A stretch of DNA of 42,000 nucleotides from a virus: positions 1 through 42,000 of the IMG/VR virus record IMGVR_UViG_3300024346_000161; one strand, written 5' to 3'. This document shows, piece after piece, positions 32,705 through 40,474 of this stretch. The notes beneath the pieces are model-generated. The model saw only the letters and a list, made by a program, of their open reading frames with translations, made no database searches and was not told where the DNA came from. Every line of letters starts with the position of its first letter. Within the stretch, counting starts at the first letter, position 1. A program made the position numbers and the translations under genes.

Positions 32705-33997
32705 TTAAAAGTTTCTTTTTGTTTCGTAGATCGCCTTAACAGTTGGGAATCGTAAACTGATTCCTCCATTCTGATTATGGGTCTCTTCGAAGTATTGCAC
32801 TGTAATTTGTTTTCCTAAGATTTCCTCAGGGTGCTCGAAATAATAGCGTTTTTGTTCGTGACTAAATCCGCTACCAACTTGAACTCTACTACCTTTATGT
32901 TCAATTACAACATTTCGCATCATTAACTCTTCGACCTCCTTACCTTCAACAATAACTCTATTAACTGCATTTTCAATATCAACCACGATATATTCTGCAT
33001 CATAGAATTGTTTTACTTTAAGAACATCATTGCTACGTTTTCCCTGGTATGGAGAATCTTTACGTAACATTAATCCTTCCCATCCGTTTTCTTTTGCCAA
33101 TCCGATATAATGAGTTAACATTCTCTCGTCAATTAACAATTTTTGTTCTAAATAACCAATGTTCTTAAATTCTTTTTCAGATAAAAGATTCTCCAATTGA
33201 ACATCTCTAATCGAGAAAGTTGTTGTACCCTCTTTATTAACGAATTCCTCCATTGTTAAAAGGTCAAACATATAAAAGAATGGATTTTCGATTGTATGGT
33301 CTTTGCGTTTGATTTCTTTAATGATACCTTGGAAATTCTCGTTTCCATTCTCATCCATCATACAAATCTCTCCATCAATCACCATGTTCTTAAGACCTAA
33401 TGAAATGATTTCAGCATCTAAATTCTTAAGAGTCATAAATTCATTTCCAGCTCTTGAGAAATATTTAGGTTCTCCATTCTCATCAATGATGCAAATACAA
33501 CGACATCCATCCAATTTGCGACTTACATACCAATTATCAACATCAAAGTTAACTTTCTTAGCCATTTTCTCATCGAATGAATTTGCAAGTGCAACATCAA
33601 ATGTTGGGATTAATCCAGGAATCACCTTGTTAATCATTGAGGTTGTAGAACGGGTCTTAAGGTTTCTATCAATGATATTAAAAATCAACTCCTCGTAAGC
33701 CTTGTTTGCTTCTACGAATCCATTAACACAACCTATTGCAGTATGTCCTGTAATAAATCGGTCATTCAAATCATCAAGCAATTTTGCCAAATCAGTATAA
33801 CCATAACTAATTAATTTAGAATTCTTTTTACAGTTTTCTGAAGTAACACCATATTGTTTGAAGGTGTTATAAGTATAGTTAAGAGCACTGCAAACCGATT
33901 CATTATCAGCATACTTTTTAAGTATGTTTAATTTATCAGTGTTTGAGTTAGTTTGGTTCGACTCTGTAACGAAGTTTTGAATGTCTTGTAATTTCAT
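32705..33997 (-). CDS. ATP-dependent DNA ligase, 430 aa
   Basis: The nucleotidyltransferase motifs are in order: I, SRKLDGCRC with the AMP-accepting Lys161; III, VIDGEICMMDE; IIIa, FFYMFDLLTMEEF; IV, GWEGLMLRKDSPYQG; V, NDVLKVKQFYDAE. An OB-fold follows to the C terminus. It seals nicks in DNA during replication and repair. Length fits the T4 gp30 type (487 aa) more than the short T7 type. A class I promoter drives it. Confidence 0.95.
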   Translation of the reverse strand: MKLQDIQNFVTESNQTNSNTDKLNILKKYADNESVCSALNYTYNTFKQYGVTSENCKKNSKLISYGYTDLAKLLDDLNDRFITGHTAIGCVNGFVEANKAYEELIFNIIDRNLKTRSTTSMINKVIPGLIPTFDVALANSFDEKMAKKVNFDVDNWYVSRKLDGCRCICIIDENGEPKYFSRAGNEFMTLKNLDAEIISLGLKNMVIDGEICMMDENGNENFQGIIKEIKRKDHTIENPFFYMFDLLTMEEFVNKEGTTTFSIRDVQLENLLSEKEFKNIGYLEQKLLIDERMLTHYIGLAKENGWEGLMLRKDSPYQGKRSNDVLKVKQFYDAEYIVVDIENAVNRVIVEGKEVEELMMRNVVIEHKGSRVQVGSGFSHEQKRYYFEHPEEILGKQITVQYFEETHNQNGGISLRFPTVKAIYETKRNF

Positions 33998-34011
33998 ATT
34001 GTTTTAATTTG

Positions 34012-34057
34012 TATATGTAAATATAATCATTCTTTTTGAATTCCGAAAACTTTTTAC
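34012..34057 (-). promoter_or_regulatory. Class I promoter for DNA ligase
   Basis: Minus strand AAAGTTTTCGG, exactly 19 bases between GTTTTC and TATATTTACATA, about 17 bases upstream of the 33997 start. Confidence 0.8.
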
Positions 34058-34088
34058 AAAGTATTTTCAAAAAGTTATTAACAATTTG

Positions 34089-34189
34089 TAGTCAGGGCAG
34101 GACTCGAACCTGCAACAATACAACCAACATAACTTTTTCAAGTTTAGTCTAGGATGTGATACCATTTTCACATTACGTATTACCTGACT
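34089..34189 (-). tRNA. Irregular tRNA-like gene, isotype not assigned
   Basis: Acceptor strands AGTCAGG (34183-34189) and CCTGACT (34090-34096) pair fully; the T arm GCAGG-TTCGAGT-CCTGC is perfect; a D-like arm TGTG-AAAATGGTAT-CACA has the conserved GG. But about ten extra bases lie between the acceptor and the D arm, and the anticodon region cannot be paired well: a Phe-like loop TTGAAAA is present but its stem is broken. At 101 bases it is long. It may be a decayed or intron-like form. Confidence 0.5.
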
Positions 34190-34266
34190 CCTGAACCCGG
34201 CCTGACCTTCCAGACAGTACATGTCACAATTAATTTGGCGCCGTGTTATGTAGCGGGTTCTTTTAT

Positions 34267-34848
34267 TTATATTATTACATCGTCATATTGACTTTTCCAT
34301 TCCATAAATGGAGTATCTGTTGCTTTTAATAACTTTAAATACTGCCAATGAATAAACAACTTACGAGTATTCCAATCTTCGTATCTTTTAATCAGCATAT
34401 CTTGCTCGTCCATTTCAGCTTTATATTTGTCAGCCTTTTCAGTAAGTTTTGTAAATTCACTGTCTAATTTGGCAAGTCTCTTTACTGGTTTATCAGTTGG
34501 AAGACCTTGAACTGCTAATGAAACTATCAATTCTTTTAGATTAACAATCTTACTAATCATAGAATTTATTGTTGGAACCAATACATTATACGAGGTCTTT
34601 GCAGATTCTCTGTGTTTTTTAAAGCCCTCATAGTTCTCTTGTAATTCTCTATCCTCTAAATCACCATTAAAGATTTTCATCGGATCAATTCCATAGTACT
34701 TGTCAAAATCATCTCCTCCTGGAAGTGGAGCCTTAGTTGCTAAACTTGCAATTTTTTTATCTTTAGTTTCATTTAAAATTGCAACGTAACAATTACCTCT
34801 CTGGGTTTCTAGAAGTTTCTTAACTTCATCTTGAGTATATAGTTTCAT
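34267..34848 (-). CDS. Helical hypothetical protein, 193 aa
   Basis: Beginning MKLYTQDEVKKLLETQRGNC, it has a beta-containing N terminus and a long charged helical region from about residue 85 (VPTINSMISKIVNLKELIVS, KLTEKADKYKAEMDEQDML). It is coupled to the upstream gene by a one-base overlap (TAATG). Function unknown. Confidence 0.75.
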   Translation of the reverse strand: MKLYTQDEVKKLLETQRGNCYVAILNETKDKKIASLATKAPLPGGDDFDKYYGIDPMKIFNGDLEDRELQENYEGFKKHRESAKTSYNVLVPTINSMISKIVNLKELIVSLAVQGLPTDKPVKRLAKLDSEFTKLTEKADKYKAEMDEQDMLIKRYEDWNTRKLFIHWQYLKLLKATDTPFMEWKSQYDDVII

Positions 34849-35147
34849 TAGTACAAATGGTTTACTCTTGGTTTTGGACTCAGTTCGGCAAATATTAGTT
34901 CATCATCCCAAGCTGATGAGATTGTTAAACCATATTTGTTTGCAGTTTTTTCAAAAGCATCGGCATTTGCTGCAATTTTTTGTGCGACCTCTCTAAAATC
35001 TCCACCTCCAATTTCAAATGCAGTGTTTGGGTCGATGTTAATAAATCCACAATAATCTGGATGATTTGGATTAAATTGATAGTCCTTTGAAATTAATTCA
35101 ATGTACTCTTCTACTGTTGCCAATTTTTTCTTGGTTTTGTTTAACAT
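34848..35147 (-). CDS. Hypothetical protein, 99 aa
   Basis: A soluble protein (MLNKTKKKLATVEEYIELIS) with a helical N terminus and a short alpha/beta C terminus. It is three bases from the upstream gene and coupled to the next. No family recognised. Confidence 0.75.
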   Translation of the reverse strand: MLNKTKKKLATVEEYIELISKDYQFNPNHPDYCGFINIDPNTAFEIGGGDFREVAQKIAANADAFEKTANKYGLTISSAWDDELIFAELSPKPRVNHLY

Positions 35148-35150
35148 ATT

Positions 35151-35495
35151 TTATTTGTTTAAATAGTTTCTATAGTTAATAGCTGCTCTAACAACGATAT
35201 CAATTCGCTTGTCTGGATTCATTTCTAAAACTCTTTCAACCTTTTCAGAATTATAAACCTCACCAGTATAAGATTTCCAAGTAAAAGGAACCATTCTAGT
35301 TTTATTCACTTGATAAATCGTAACAATCTTTTCACCTCTCCAATTTCTACCTGTTACGTATTTTCTACGAACATAACCACTTTCATAACTCATATAATCA
35401 CATCCCGTAATTGGGTCATGAAAACATTGAGTTCCATTATTTGCTTGAGTTTGGCTTGTTACTTCAATTAATCCGATTGTTTGTGTTCTTGTCAT
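35151..35495 (-). CDS. Hypothetical protein, 114 aa
   Basis: A basic, beta-rich protein (MTRTQTIGLIEVTSQTQANN, GYVRRKYVTGRNWRGEKIVT), ending in a helix. It is the first gene after a class I promoter and may be nucleic-acid binding by charge alone. No family recognised. Confidence 0.75.
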   Translation of the reverse strand: MTRTQTIGLIEVTSQTQANNGTQCFHDPITGCDYMSYESGYVRRKYVTGRNWRGEKIVTIYQVNKTRMVPFTWKSYTGEVYNSEKVERVLEMNPDKRIDIVVRAAINYRNYLNK

Positions 35496-35514
35496 GATAC
35501 GTTTGTTTTAATTT

Positions 35515-35559
35515 GATATGTAAATATAATCATAATAAATGAATCCCGAAAACTTTTTA
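35515..35559 (-). promoter_or_regulatory. Class I promoter
   Basis: Minus strand AAAAAGTTTTCGGG with 19 bases between GTTTTC and TATATTTACATA. Upstream of it the string TTAACATAAA occurs twice, as at several other class I sites. Confidence 0.85.
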
Positions 35560-35567
35560 TGTTAAAT

Positions 35568-36008
35568 TTATGTTAAAATTTGAAAATAAGTTTCGTAATC
35601 AATATTTTGCGAAGTGTGTGAAATCTTTTTCATACCTCTTGCCCTTTCGAGAATCCTTTCAACGATTAATTGATTAGCAACAGGATCTTCGGGCCAGTCA
35701 TTATATAACCATCGAAACTCATCAAGTTCGTCTAATTGCCATTCAATCGTAGCGTTCATTCCTCGATTAATCAGCTCACTTCTGAGTGAATCAAACCGGT
35801 GATGAATATACATCAATTTGTCATAAAAGAATGTCACGTGTCCACCTCCAAGTGTAAAGGATTGTTGGATATTCTTTAACATCGCTTTACCCTCCTTTCT
35901 GGCTCTTTTAATTGCAAGTGCATTAGTTCTCAAGATTTCTCGATACTCTGCAACAAGATGTTGATCGCATAATTTTGCTGGAGGAATATGGGCATTAATT
36001 CGGGTCAT
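35568..36008 (-). CDS. denV: Pyrimidine-dimer DNA glycosylase, T4 DenV type, 146 aa
   Basis: It matches T4 endonuclease V along its length: N terminus MTRIN with the catalytic Thr2, DQHLVAEYREI with the catalytic Glu24 (T4 Glu23), and GGGHVTFFYDKLMYIHHR. The enzyme flips out and cuts next to UV-induced pyrimidine dimers, then nicks the backbone by beta-elimination. The C terminus ends near the conserved aromatic (TYFQILT), slightly diverged from T4. It has its own class I promoter. Confidence 0.95.
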   Translation of the reverse strand: MTRINAHIPPAKLCDQHLVAEYREILRTNALAIKRARKEGKAMLKNIQQSFTLGGGHVTFFYDKLMYIHHRFDSLRSELINRGMNATIEWQLDELDEFRWLYNDWPEDPVANQLIVERILERARGMKKISHTSQNIDYETYFQILT

Positions 36009-36020
36009 AACTTTAAATTT

Positions 36021-36058
36021 GATATGTAAATATAAACAAAAAACTCCAAACCCGAAAG
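36021..36058 (-). promoter_or_regulatory. Class I promoter for denV
   Basis: Minus strand CTTTCGGG box, 19 bases, then TATATTTACATA, about 15 bases upstream of the 36008 start. The box doubles as the loop of the terminator at 36043-36066. Confidence 0.7.
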
Positions 36059-36066
36059 TCTGGAGT
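36043..36066 (-). terminator. Intrinsic terminator overlapping the denV promoter
   Basis: Minus strand ACTCCAGAC pairs with GTTTGGAGT (one G-U) around TTTCGG, followed by TTTTTT. It ends the transcript of the 36079-36234 gene and overlaps the promoter. Confidence 0.75.
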
Positions 36067-36078
36067 GTTAAATTTATG

Positions 36079-36234
36079 TTAATTTAAAAATTCATCATTC
36101 TTTAAATCAAGGTCAAGTGAATCATCTTTCTTTTCGACGATTTTATGATTTTCATCCAGTTCAGGGGCTTTCCACATCTCGTAACCTATCCATGTCCAGG
36201 CAATTATTAAAATAAGTGCAATTAGTCCTATCAT
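36079..36234 (-). CDS. Small membrane-anchored protein, 51 aa
   Basis: An ATG at 36234 overlapping the upstream stop (ATGA) opens a 51-codon frame: a membrane helix MIGLIALILIIAWTWIGYEM, then an acidic tail (KAPELDENHKIVEKKDDSLD). It is too regular and well placed, with a terminator after it, to be chance. Function unknown. Confidence 0.75.
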   Translation of the reverse strand: MIGLIALILIIAWTWIGYEMWKAPELDENHKIVEKKDDSLDLDLKNDEFLN

Positions 36235-36791
36235 TTTATTTTATTTTTACAATTGTTAAAATGCCAATGGTACATTACGTTTTCTTTTCCTTTTTTAAAA
36301 CAATGAGGGCATTCTATCGTTTTAAATACTCTAGGAATTCCTTTTGTTTTTTCTGATATTTTTTTACCGCATTCTTTATATTGTTCTGGAGTTCTTGTAA
36401 CCTTTTTTCTTTTTAGTTTTTCAGCTTCTGCCATATCTCCAAAAAGTTCTTCATAACTTTTACCTTTGTAAAATTTTCTAATCTTATCTTTAGCTTCCTG
36501 TGTATGATTTGATCTGAATCCCTCTCCTCCTTTTGTGATATTGTACCCTATAGAATGATCTGTTGAATTATATACGTTAATCCAATAGATTTCTCTTTCG
36601 CTTAATATTTTCATACATACAATTCCATCTTCTAATATTTCTTTTATAAAGTTTTCTTTGCCATATTTTTTTATGGCCCTGCTCTGAAGTTCACCAGAAC
36701 CTAAATAATTAGTCGATTTTTCTACTGATTTTGTAGATAGGCCAATATAAATTTTGTTGTTGATTGTGTTAGTTATCTTGTAGATATACAT
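36231..36791 (-). CDS. Free-standing GIY-YIG endonuclease, 186 aa
   Basis: The N-terminal domain shows the GIY-YIG pattern: MYIYKITNTINNKIYIGLS, then AIKKYGKENFIKEIL, and the metal-binding Glu in SEREIYWINVYNS, followed by GYNITKGGEG. A NUMOD3-like basic region (HTQEAKDKIRKFYKGKSYEE) and a C-terminal zinc-finger-like end (ECPHCFKKG ... HFNNC) follow. This is the architecture of T4 Seg-type homing endonucleases. It is mobile in nature and probably inserted here, next to inverted repeats. Confidence 0.95.
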   Translation of the reverse strand: MYIYKITNTINNKIYIGLSTKSVEKSTNYLGSGELQSRAIKKYGKENFIKEILEDGIVCMKILSEREIYWINVYNSTDHSIGYNITKGGEGFRSNHTQEAKDKIRKFYKGKSYEELFGDMAEAEKLKRKKVTRTPEQYKECGKKISEKTKGIPRVFKTIECPHCFKKGKENVMYHWHFNNCKNKIK

Positions 36792-36793
36792 TG

Positions 36794-36909
36794 TGTTTGA
36801 GTTTTATTTTGTTGTTATATTATATATCTCAAACATTAAAAGAAAAGGTCTCCAGACAAACTATTTTAAGATAACAACAAAATAAAACTGAATGTATTAG
36901 GAGACCTTT
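36794..36909. repeat. Interleaved inverted repeats upstream of the GIY-YIG gene
   Basis: A perfect 19-base inverted pair lies at 36800-36818 and 36871-36889 (AGTTTTATTTTGTTGTTAT and complement). A second, AAAGGTCTCC/GGAGACCTTT, lies at 36844-36853 and 36900-36909. The order A-B-A'-B' gives a pseudoknot-like topology. A third pair TGTTTGAG/CTCAAACA is at 36794-36801 and 36828-36835. The first repeat is the A-rich leader of the GIY-YIG gene, copied inverted. Confidence 0.75.
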
Positions 36910-36928
36910 ATTGATTATATATCAAAAA

Positions 36929-37564
36929 TCACATCCACCATCTCTCAATATTTTCCTCCATTAATTTGAATAGTAATTTTCGGGCTCTCTCATGGTTAAT
37001 ATAACCGATGTTCATTGCAATGATCTGTTTATCATCTTCACGGCCTTCGCGTCCAAAAACGCCTTCACCATTTAGGACTCTTTTGTAGATTAATGGATAT
37101 TTCTTAAAGTAATCATCGAAGTTCTCTTCCATTAAACGTGACTCCCATGTACTGAATCCTGGTTTGTCTTCACAGTCCTCAAACCAATGTTTTGATTTAT
37201 GATAATCAGAGTACTCTGAACTATAAAACTCATCTTGAACAAGTTTCATTAAATTGACACATGTCATCATCACCTCAGCATCCCTTTTGGCTCTAGTATG
37301 AATATCTCGCTCTCCAATATATTTCGATTGGGCTTTAAGTTTATGCATCATAATCTCAAAGATGTAGTGAGAATCCCAGTTTCGGTCCTTCCAAATGATA
37401 GGAAACCAATAAATAAGATTTTCGATGCCTCTTTTAAATTCAAGGTGCATGTACTTACCATCATGATTCCACCATAGAGGAATCCTTCGGAGTTTTCTTA
37501 CAATCCAAGGTTTTTTGGCTCTCTCGTCAGCCCATTGTTCAAATATGTCTTTTTCTGGTTCCAT
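36929..37564 (-). CDS. Hypothetical protein, 211 aa
   Basis: A highly charged, aromatic-rich helical protein (MEPEKDIFEQWADERAKKPW, IPLWWNHDGKYMHLEFKRGI). It lacks membrane segments and known motifs. It sits 13 bases from the 37578-37772 gene, in the same direction, and is downstream of a DEDDh exonuclease gene. I recall no family. Confidence 0.75.
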   Translation of the reverse strand: MEPEKDIFEQWADERAKKPWIVRKLRRIPLWWNHDGKYMHLEFKRGIENLIYWFPIIWKDRNWDSHYIFEIMMHKLKAQSKYIGERDIHTRAKRDAEVMMTCVNLMKLVQDEFYSSEYSDYHKSKHWFEDCEDKPGFSTWESRLMEENFDDYFKKYPLIYKRVLNGEGVFGREGREDDKQIIAMNIGYINHERARKLLFKLMEENIERWWM

Positions 37565-37577
37565 TTCTTTTTATTTT

Positions 37578-37772
37578 TTACCAATCCTCTACGTGACTTA
37601 AATCCAATGATGTTCCTGTTAAATGGCTTTTAACAACTAGAGATGTTCCAATACCATGTCCAGTGAATGTGAAATCATATAGGCCATATTCTCCAAAAAT
37701 GTCTTTAATCTTTTCTTGCCAAACCTTAAGTTCTGCTTCTTGGCGATCTGTTAATGTAAAAGTCCTTCCCAT
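37578..37772 (-). CDS. Small conserved-looking protein, 64 aa
   Basis: A short alpha/beta protein: helix FTLTDRQEAELKVWQEKIKD, then TFTGHGIGTSLVVKSHLTGT and SLDLSHVEDW. The pattern resembles small conserved hypothetical proteins of large phages. It is three bases from the exonuclease gene. Function unknown. Confidence 0.75.
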   Translation of the reverse strand: MGRTFTLTDRQEAELKVWQEKIKDIFGEYGLYDFTFTGHGIGTSLVVKSHLTGTSLDLSHVEDW

Positions 37773-37775
37773 AAT

Positions 37776-38456
37776 TTATGCTTGATAACATTTTCTAAGT
37801 AACATTACAACATCCATTGCATCTTCAACCGCATTGTGAGTTACAACACCTTCAATGCCTGCACGTTTTTTACATTCATCAAGACTTGGAATCGATTCAT
37901 CATTTAACCAATCAACAAATAGGATTCCTGGGTCCAATACTCTACTACGAATTGAAAATACTTGTTTCCATCTCGGCAACTTCTCTAAGAATTTCTTGTC
38001 AAAACCTGCAAAGTTCTTTCCAGCACAATTCAAATAAACTTTTGGCATATTTGAAGTCAATACTGGATATGATATACCATCTACCATCTTACGAGTATTG
38101 TTGATGTAATTAGGATCTAATTCAACCAATCCATTTCTATAGCAAAATTGGAAAAGTGCTTCGACAACTTCACCTTCTTCGTAGAATTTAGCTCCAAAAG
38201 ATTCCTCAATTTCCTCTTTTAATTCTGTGGTTCGTGCCTCAGAATAATCCTTCATTGCTTGAATTAAATCCCTGTTCAAATTCAGGGCAAATATACTTCC
38301 ATAAACACTTTCGCGTTTAATAACAGCGTGAAACTTTGGTAACTCTTCAAATGGAAGAGGATTTAATGTGTCCTCAATTACTGCACCTATTGAAAGGATT
38401 TGGTTGAATTCAGGATCTAATCCTGTTGTTTCGATGTCGATTGAAATATACTTCAT
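37776..38456 (-). CDS. DEDDh 3'-5' exonuclease, DnaQ/RNase T-like, 226 aa
   Basis: Motif Exo I is SIDIETTGLDPEF (Asp7, Glu9); Exo II is NCAGKNFAGFDKKFL with the Asp; Exo III is THNAVEDAMDVV with the catalytic His and Asp. Such enzymes trim DNA or RNA 3' ends, acting in proofreading or tRNA maturation. A long insert lies between Exo I and II. No polymerase gene is in the window. Confidence 0.9.
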   Translation of the reverse strand: MKYISIDIETTGLDPEFNQILSIGAVIEDTLNPLPFEELPKFHAVIKRESVYGSIFALNLNRDLIQAMKDYSEARTTELKEEIEESFGAKFYEEGEVVEALFQFCYRNGLVELDPNYINNTRKMVDGISYPVLTSNMPKVYLNCAGKNFAGFDKKFLEKLPRWKQVFSIRSRVLDPGILFVDWLNDESIPSLDECKKRAGIEGVVTHNAVEDAMDVVMLLRKCYQA

Positions 38457-38479
38457 TTTTTAGTATTTTAGATTATATC

Positions 38480-38839
38480 TTAGATCTTAGAAAAGTTTAC
38501 AAATTCAGTTGCATTCTTAGCATCATTAAAAGTTTTCAATGCACTTTTAAGAGTTACCTTTCTGCCTGTTTTTGTAGTTAAGTGCTGAAATCCTGATTCT
38601 CTGAAATTATCATCAGTTCCCCATACTAAATAATAATGAGTAACTACATTTCCCTGATTATTGTATGCTCTTTTAAAAGATACTTCACCATAATTACTCC
38701 ATTTATCTGAAACAACAGGTCTAGAAGTTGAAGTAACTAACGCAATTACTTTTGGTAAATCCTTACCATCTTCGGTTCTTTGGTAGCTCATTAAAATTTC
38801 TACCACTCCTAAATCTTTGTGACTAATAAATCTTTCCAT
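38480..38839 (-). CDS. Hypothetical protein, 119 aa
   Basis: I choose ATG 38839 (MERFISHKDLGVVEILMSYQ) over an upstream TTG, because a short gene ends just before it. The sequence is alpha/beta with a central FKRAYNNQGNVVTHYYLVWG and a lysine-rich C terminus. It may bind nucleic acid; no family is recognised. Confidence 0.75.
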   Translation of the reverse strand: MERFISHKDLGVVEILMSYQRTEDGKDLPKVIALVTSTSRPVVSDKWSNYGEVSFKRAYNNQGNVVTHYYLVWGTDDNFRESGFQHLTTKTGRKVTLKSALKTFNDAKNATEFVNFSKI

Positions 38840-38843
38840 AATA

Positions 38844-38918
38844 TTAAATGTTTGCAAATATTAGATACCCAATCGCTATTCCAGCCAATATGTGTATTGT
38901 TCTTTCGTAATTTTTCAT
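38844..38918 (-). CDS. Possible tiny membrane peptide, 24 aa
   Basis: A frame MKNYERTIHILAGIAIGYLI ending FANI fits between two genes and is almost entirely one membrane helix. An ATG 33 bases further upstream in the same frame would lengthen it to 35 residues. An overlapping 22-codon frame (38926-38994) ends YVFWNDEWNQPPKK. Either could be real. Confidence 0.4.
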   Translation of the reverse strand: MKNYERTIHILAGIAIGYLIFANI

Positions 38919-38968
38919 ACTTTTATTTTTTAGGTGGTTGATTCCACTCATCGTTCCAAAAAACGTAA

Positions 38969-39199
38969 TTAGAGTTGTTCTTCGTGCTTAACATAATCAT
39001 ATTTACCTTTAATGATTTGATTAAGTGCTTTTCCAATCGAATCAGAAGTTATCAGTGCTAAATAATCTTCAATTGTAACATTAAGATACGTGTAAGTAAC
39101 TCCGTGTTTGAATGTTACCATTAGATTTTTATCATCTGATTCGTAATGTAACGAATCAATTGTTGATGATTTTACGGTAGTTGTTTGTTGAATAATCAT
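38969..39199 (-). CDS. KTSC-domain protein, 76 aa
   Basis: I choose ATG 39199 (MIIQQTTTVKSSTIDSLHYE), just after the stop of the upstream gene. The domain matches KTSC: S-S-x-I-x-x-L-x-Y, LMVTFKHGVTYTYLNVTIED, and SDSIGKALNQIIKGKY. KTSC occurs alone or fused to lysyl-tRNA synthetase and other RNA- or protein-related modules; its function is unknown. Confidence 0.85.
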   Translation of the reverse strand: MIIQQTTTVKSSTIDSLHYESDDKNLMVTFKHGVTYTYLNVTIEDYLALITSDSIGKALNQIIKGKYDYVKHEEQL

Positions 39200-39200
39200 A

Positions 39201-39383
39201 TTAGCTATTAGATAATGATTTTCTATGTTTCTCAGTAAGAGTTGCAACCAGTGCTTTATAAGTGTCAACTGCGTCATTCGCATTAACAACTTTAGCTCTC
39301 ATTAAATCCAAAGTTTTTGCATCTTTAATCATGATTGTGTCGATGCTTAATTCTACTAAAAGGTTACCAATTACTGTTTTCAT
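39201..39383 (-). CDS. Small helical hypothetical protein, 60 aa
   Basis: A helix-rich protein (MKTVIGNLLVELSIDTIMIK, LMRAKVVNANDAVDTYKALV). It is the first gene after a class I promoter and coupled to the KTSC gene by position. No family recognised. Confidence 0.7.
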   Translation of the reverse strand: MKTVIGNLLVELSIDTIMIKDAKTLDLMRAKVVNANDAVDTYKALVATLTEKHRKSLSNS

Positions 39384-39416
39384 GTTTTTTGTTTTTAAAT
39401 TGTTGTTTTAATTTGT

Positions 39417-39460
39417 TATGTAAATATAATAATAATAAATGAATCCCGAAACTTTTTTAT
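39417..39460 (-). promoter_or_regulatory. Class I promoter
   Basis: Minus strand AAAAAAGTTTCGGG with the standard 19-base gap to TATATTTACATA. Confidence 0.8.
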
Positions 39461-39461
39461 G

Positions 39462-40064
39462 TTAATTTTTTGTTAAAATTTTATTAAGTGGATATTCGTT
39501 GTCCTGGCATTCATGGCGTTCTGGGTGCCATTGAACTGCCCAAATCTTGTTTTTACCATCTCTAATTCCTTCAACTAGACCGTCCTCTCCGAGATGTGTG
39601 ATAGTGAAATTGAGTGCGATTTTACTACAATGCTGGTGGTGTCGAGAATTAACTTCAAATTGATTTCCATCAAAACTATGTACTTTATGGAATTGTGATA
39701 ATCTGTATGAGTGGTCGTCATCATCTTCAAATGTATCATTGAGATGGTTTTCTGAAAGATATTCAGGGATATTTGAAACGGTTCCTCCGAAGTAGTGGTT
39801 TAAAAGTTGCATTCCTCTGCAAATTCCAATAATTGGCTGTCCGTGTTTTAGAGCGCTACTAATCCATTCTAATTCTCTAGTATCTCTAATCGGATTCTTA
39901 CCAATATCAGCTCCTCCACAAAGTATTAGTGGTGCATCAATGTTTAAGCATTCACTTCCAAGAAAATATGGTTTGAATCCATGGTCTGTTAGCCAGTCCT
40001 TGTACATTTGTTTTTCGAGTTCTCCAACAGGTGGAGCCACTAATACTTTGGGTGCTTTAATCAT
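39462..40064 (-). CDS. Class I glutamine-amidotransferase-like hydrolase (peptidase C26/PuuD type), 200 aa
   Basis: The triad is visible: PIIGICRGMQLLNHYFGG with nucleophile Cys82, and AVQWHPERHE with the His and Glu. The substrate-side segment FEVNSRHHQHC also fits. PuuD-like enzymes hydrolyse gamma-glutamyl bonds, as in gamma-glutamyl-GABA. No synthetase domain accompanies it. Its start is one base coupled to the upstream gene (TAATG). In this phage it may remove gamma-glutamyl modifications or process nucleotide-linked glutamyl groups; substrate unknown. Confidence 0.9.
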   Translation of the reverse strand: MIKAPKVLVAPPVGELEKQMYKDWLTDHGFKPYFLGSECLNIDAPLILCGGADIGKNPIRDTRELEWISSALKHGQPIIGICRGMQLLNHYFGGTVSNIPEYLSENHLNDTFEDDDDHSYRLSQFHKVHSFDGNQFEVNSRHHQHCSKIALNFTITHLGEDGLVEGIRDGKNKIWAVQWHPERHECQDNEYPLNKILTKN

Positions 40065-40474
40065 TAGAATGGATTTTTGTAAGGTTGTCGACCTTCAGAG
40101 TGTTCATCACAAAGTGTTGCCATCCAGCCACCACCTCGAAGTTCTCCTAGCTCTCCACATTTTTCACAAGTGATATATGAAGCATCTTCAGCAAGCCGGA
40201 TTCTTTTGTACATATCATCAGAAACCCCGTTAGTATAGAATCTGAGTCCTCCAAATTTCTCTTTAACTTGACAAATTTGTTTGTCCCATCCAAGTTCAAT
40301 AAGGTCTTCAATAAGTCTTTTCAGAATTCCGTACCATCCCTTGTCAACACAGAAAAATCCTGCTTTATCGATAGGACCTCGATCGGTGTAGTAGCCATTA
40401 ACAAGTCCTCCAATGCTCTCTAGGAAAGCATTGAAGTCCTCATCGGTCATATAATTATTATTTTGTAAGCTCAT
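40064..40474 (-). CDS. Hypothetical protein with a zinc-binding-type C terminus, 136 aa
   Basis: The C-terminal part has CEKCGELGELRG and later LCDEHSEG, a C-x2-C ... C-x2-H set typical of a treble-clef or zinc-ribbon knuckle. The N-terminal part is helical (LKRLIEDLIELGWDKQICQV), with KEKFGGLRFYTNG as a conserved-looking junction. Similar small proteins occur in phages, but the role is unknown. Confidence 0.75.
   Translation of the reverse strand: MSLQNNNYMTDEDFNAFLESIGGLVNGYYTDRGPIDKAGFFCVDKGWYGILKRLIEDLIELGWDKQICQVKEKFGGLRFYTNGVSDDMYKRIRLAEDASYITCEKCGELGELRGGGWMATLCDEHSEGRQPYKNPF

Noticed and set aside
39199-39289. N-terminal extension of the KTSC protein by 30 residues
   Set aside because: The extension lies inside the upstream gene and is not part of the domain; ATG 39199 follows that gene's stop directly.
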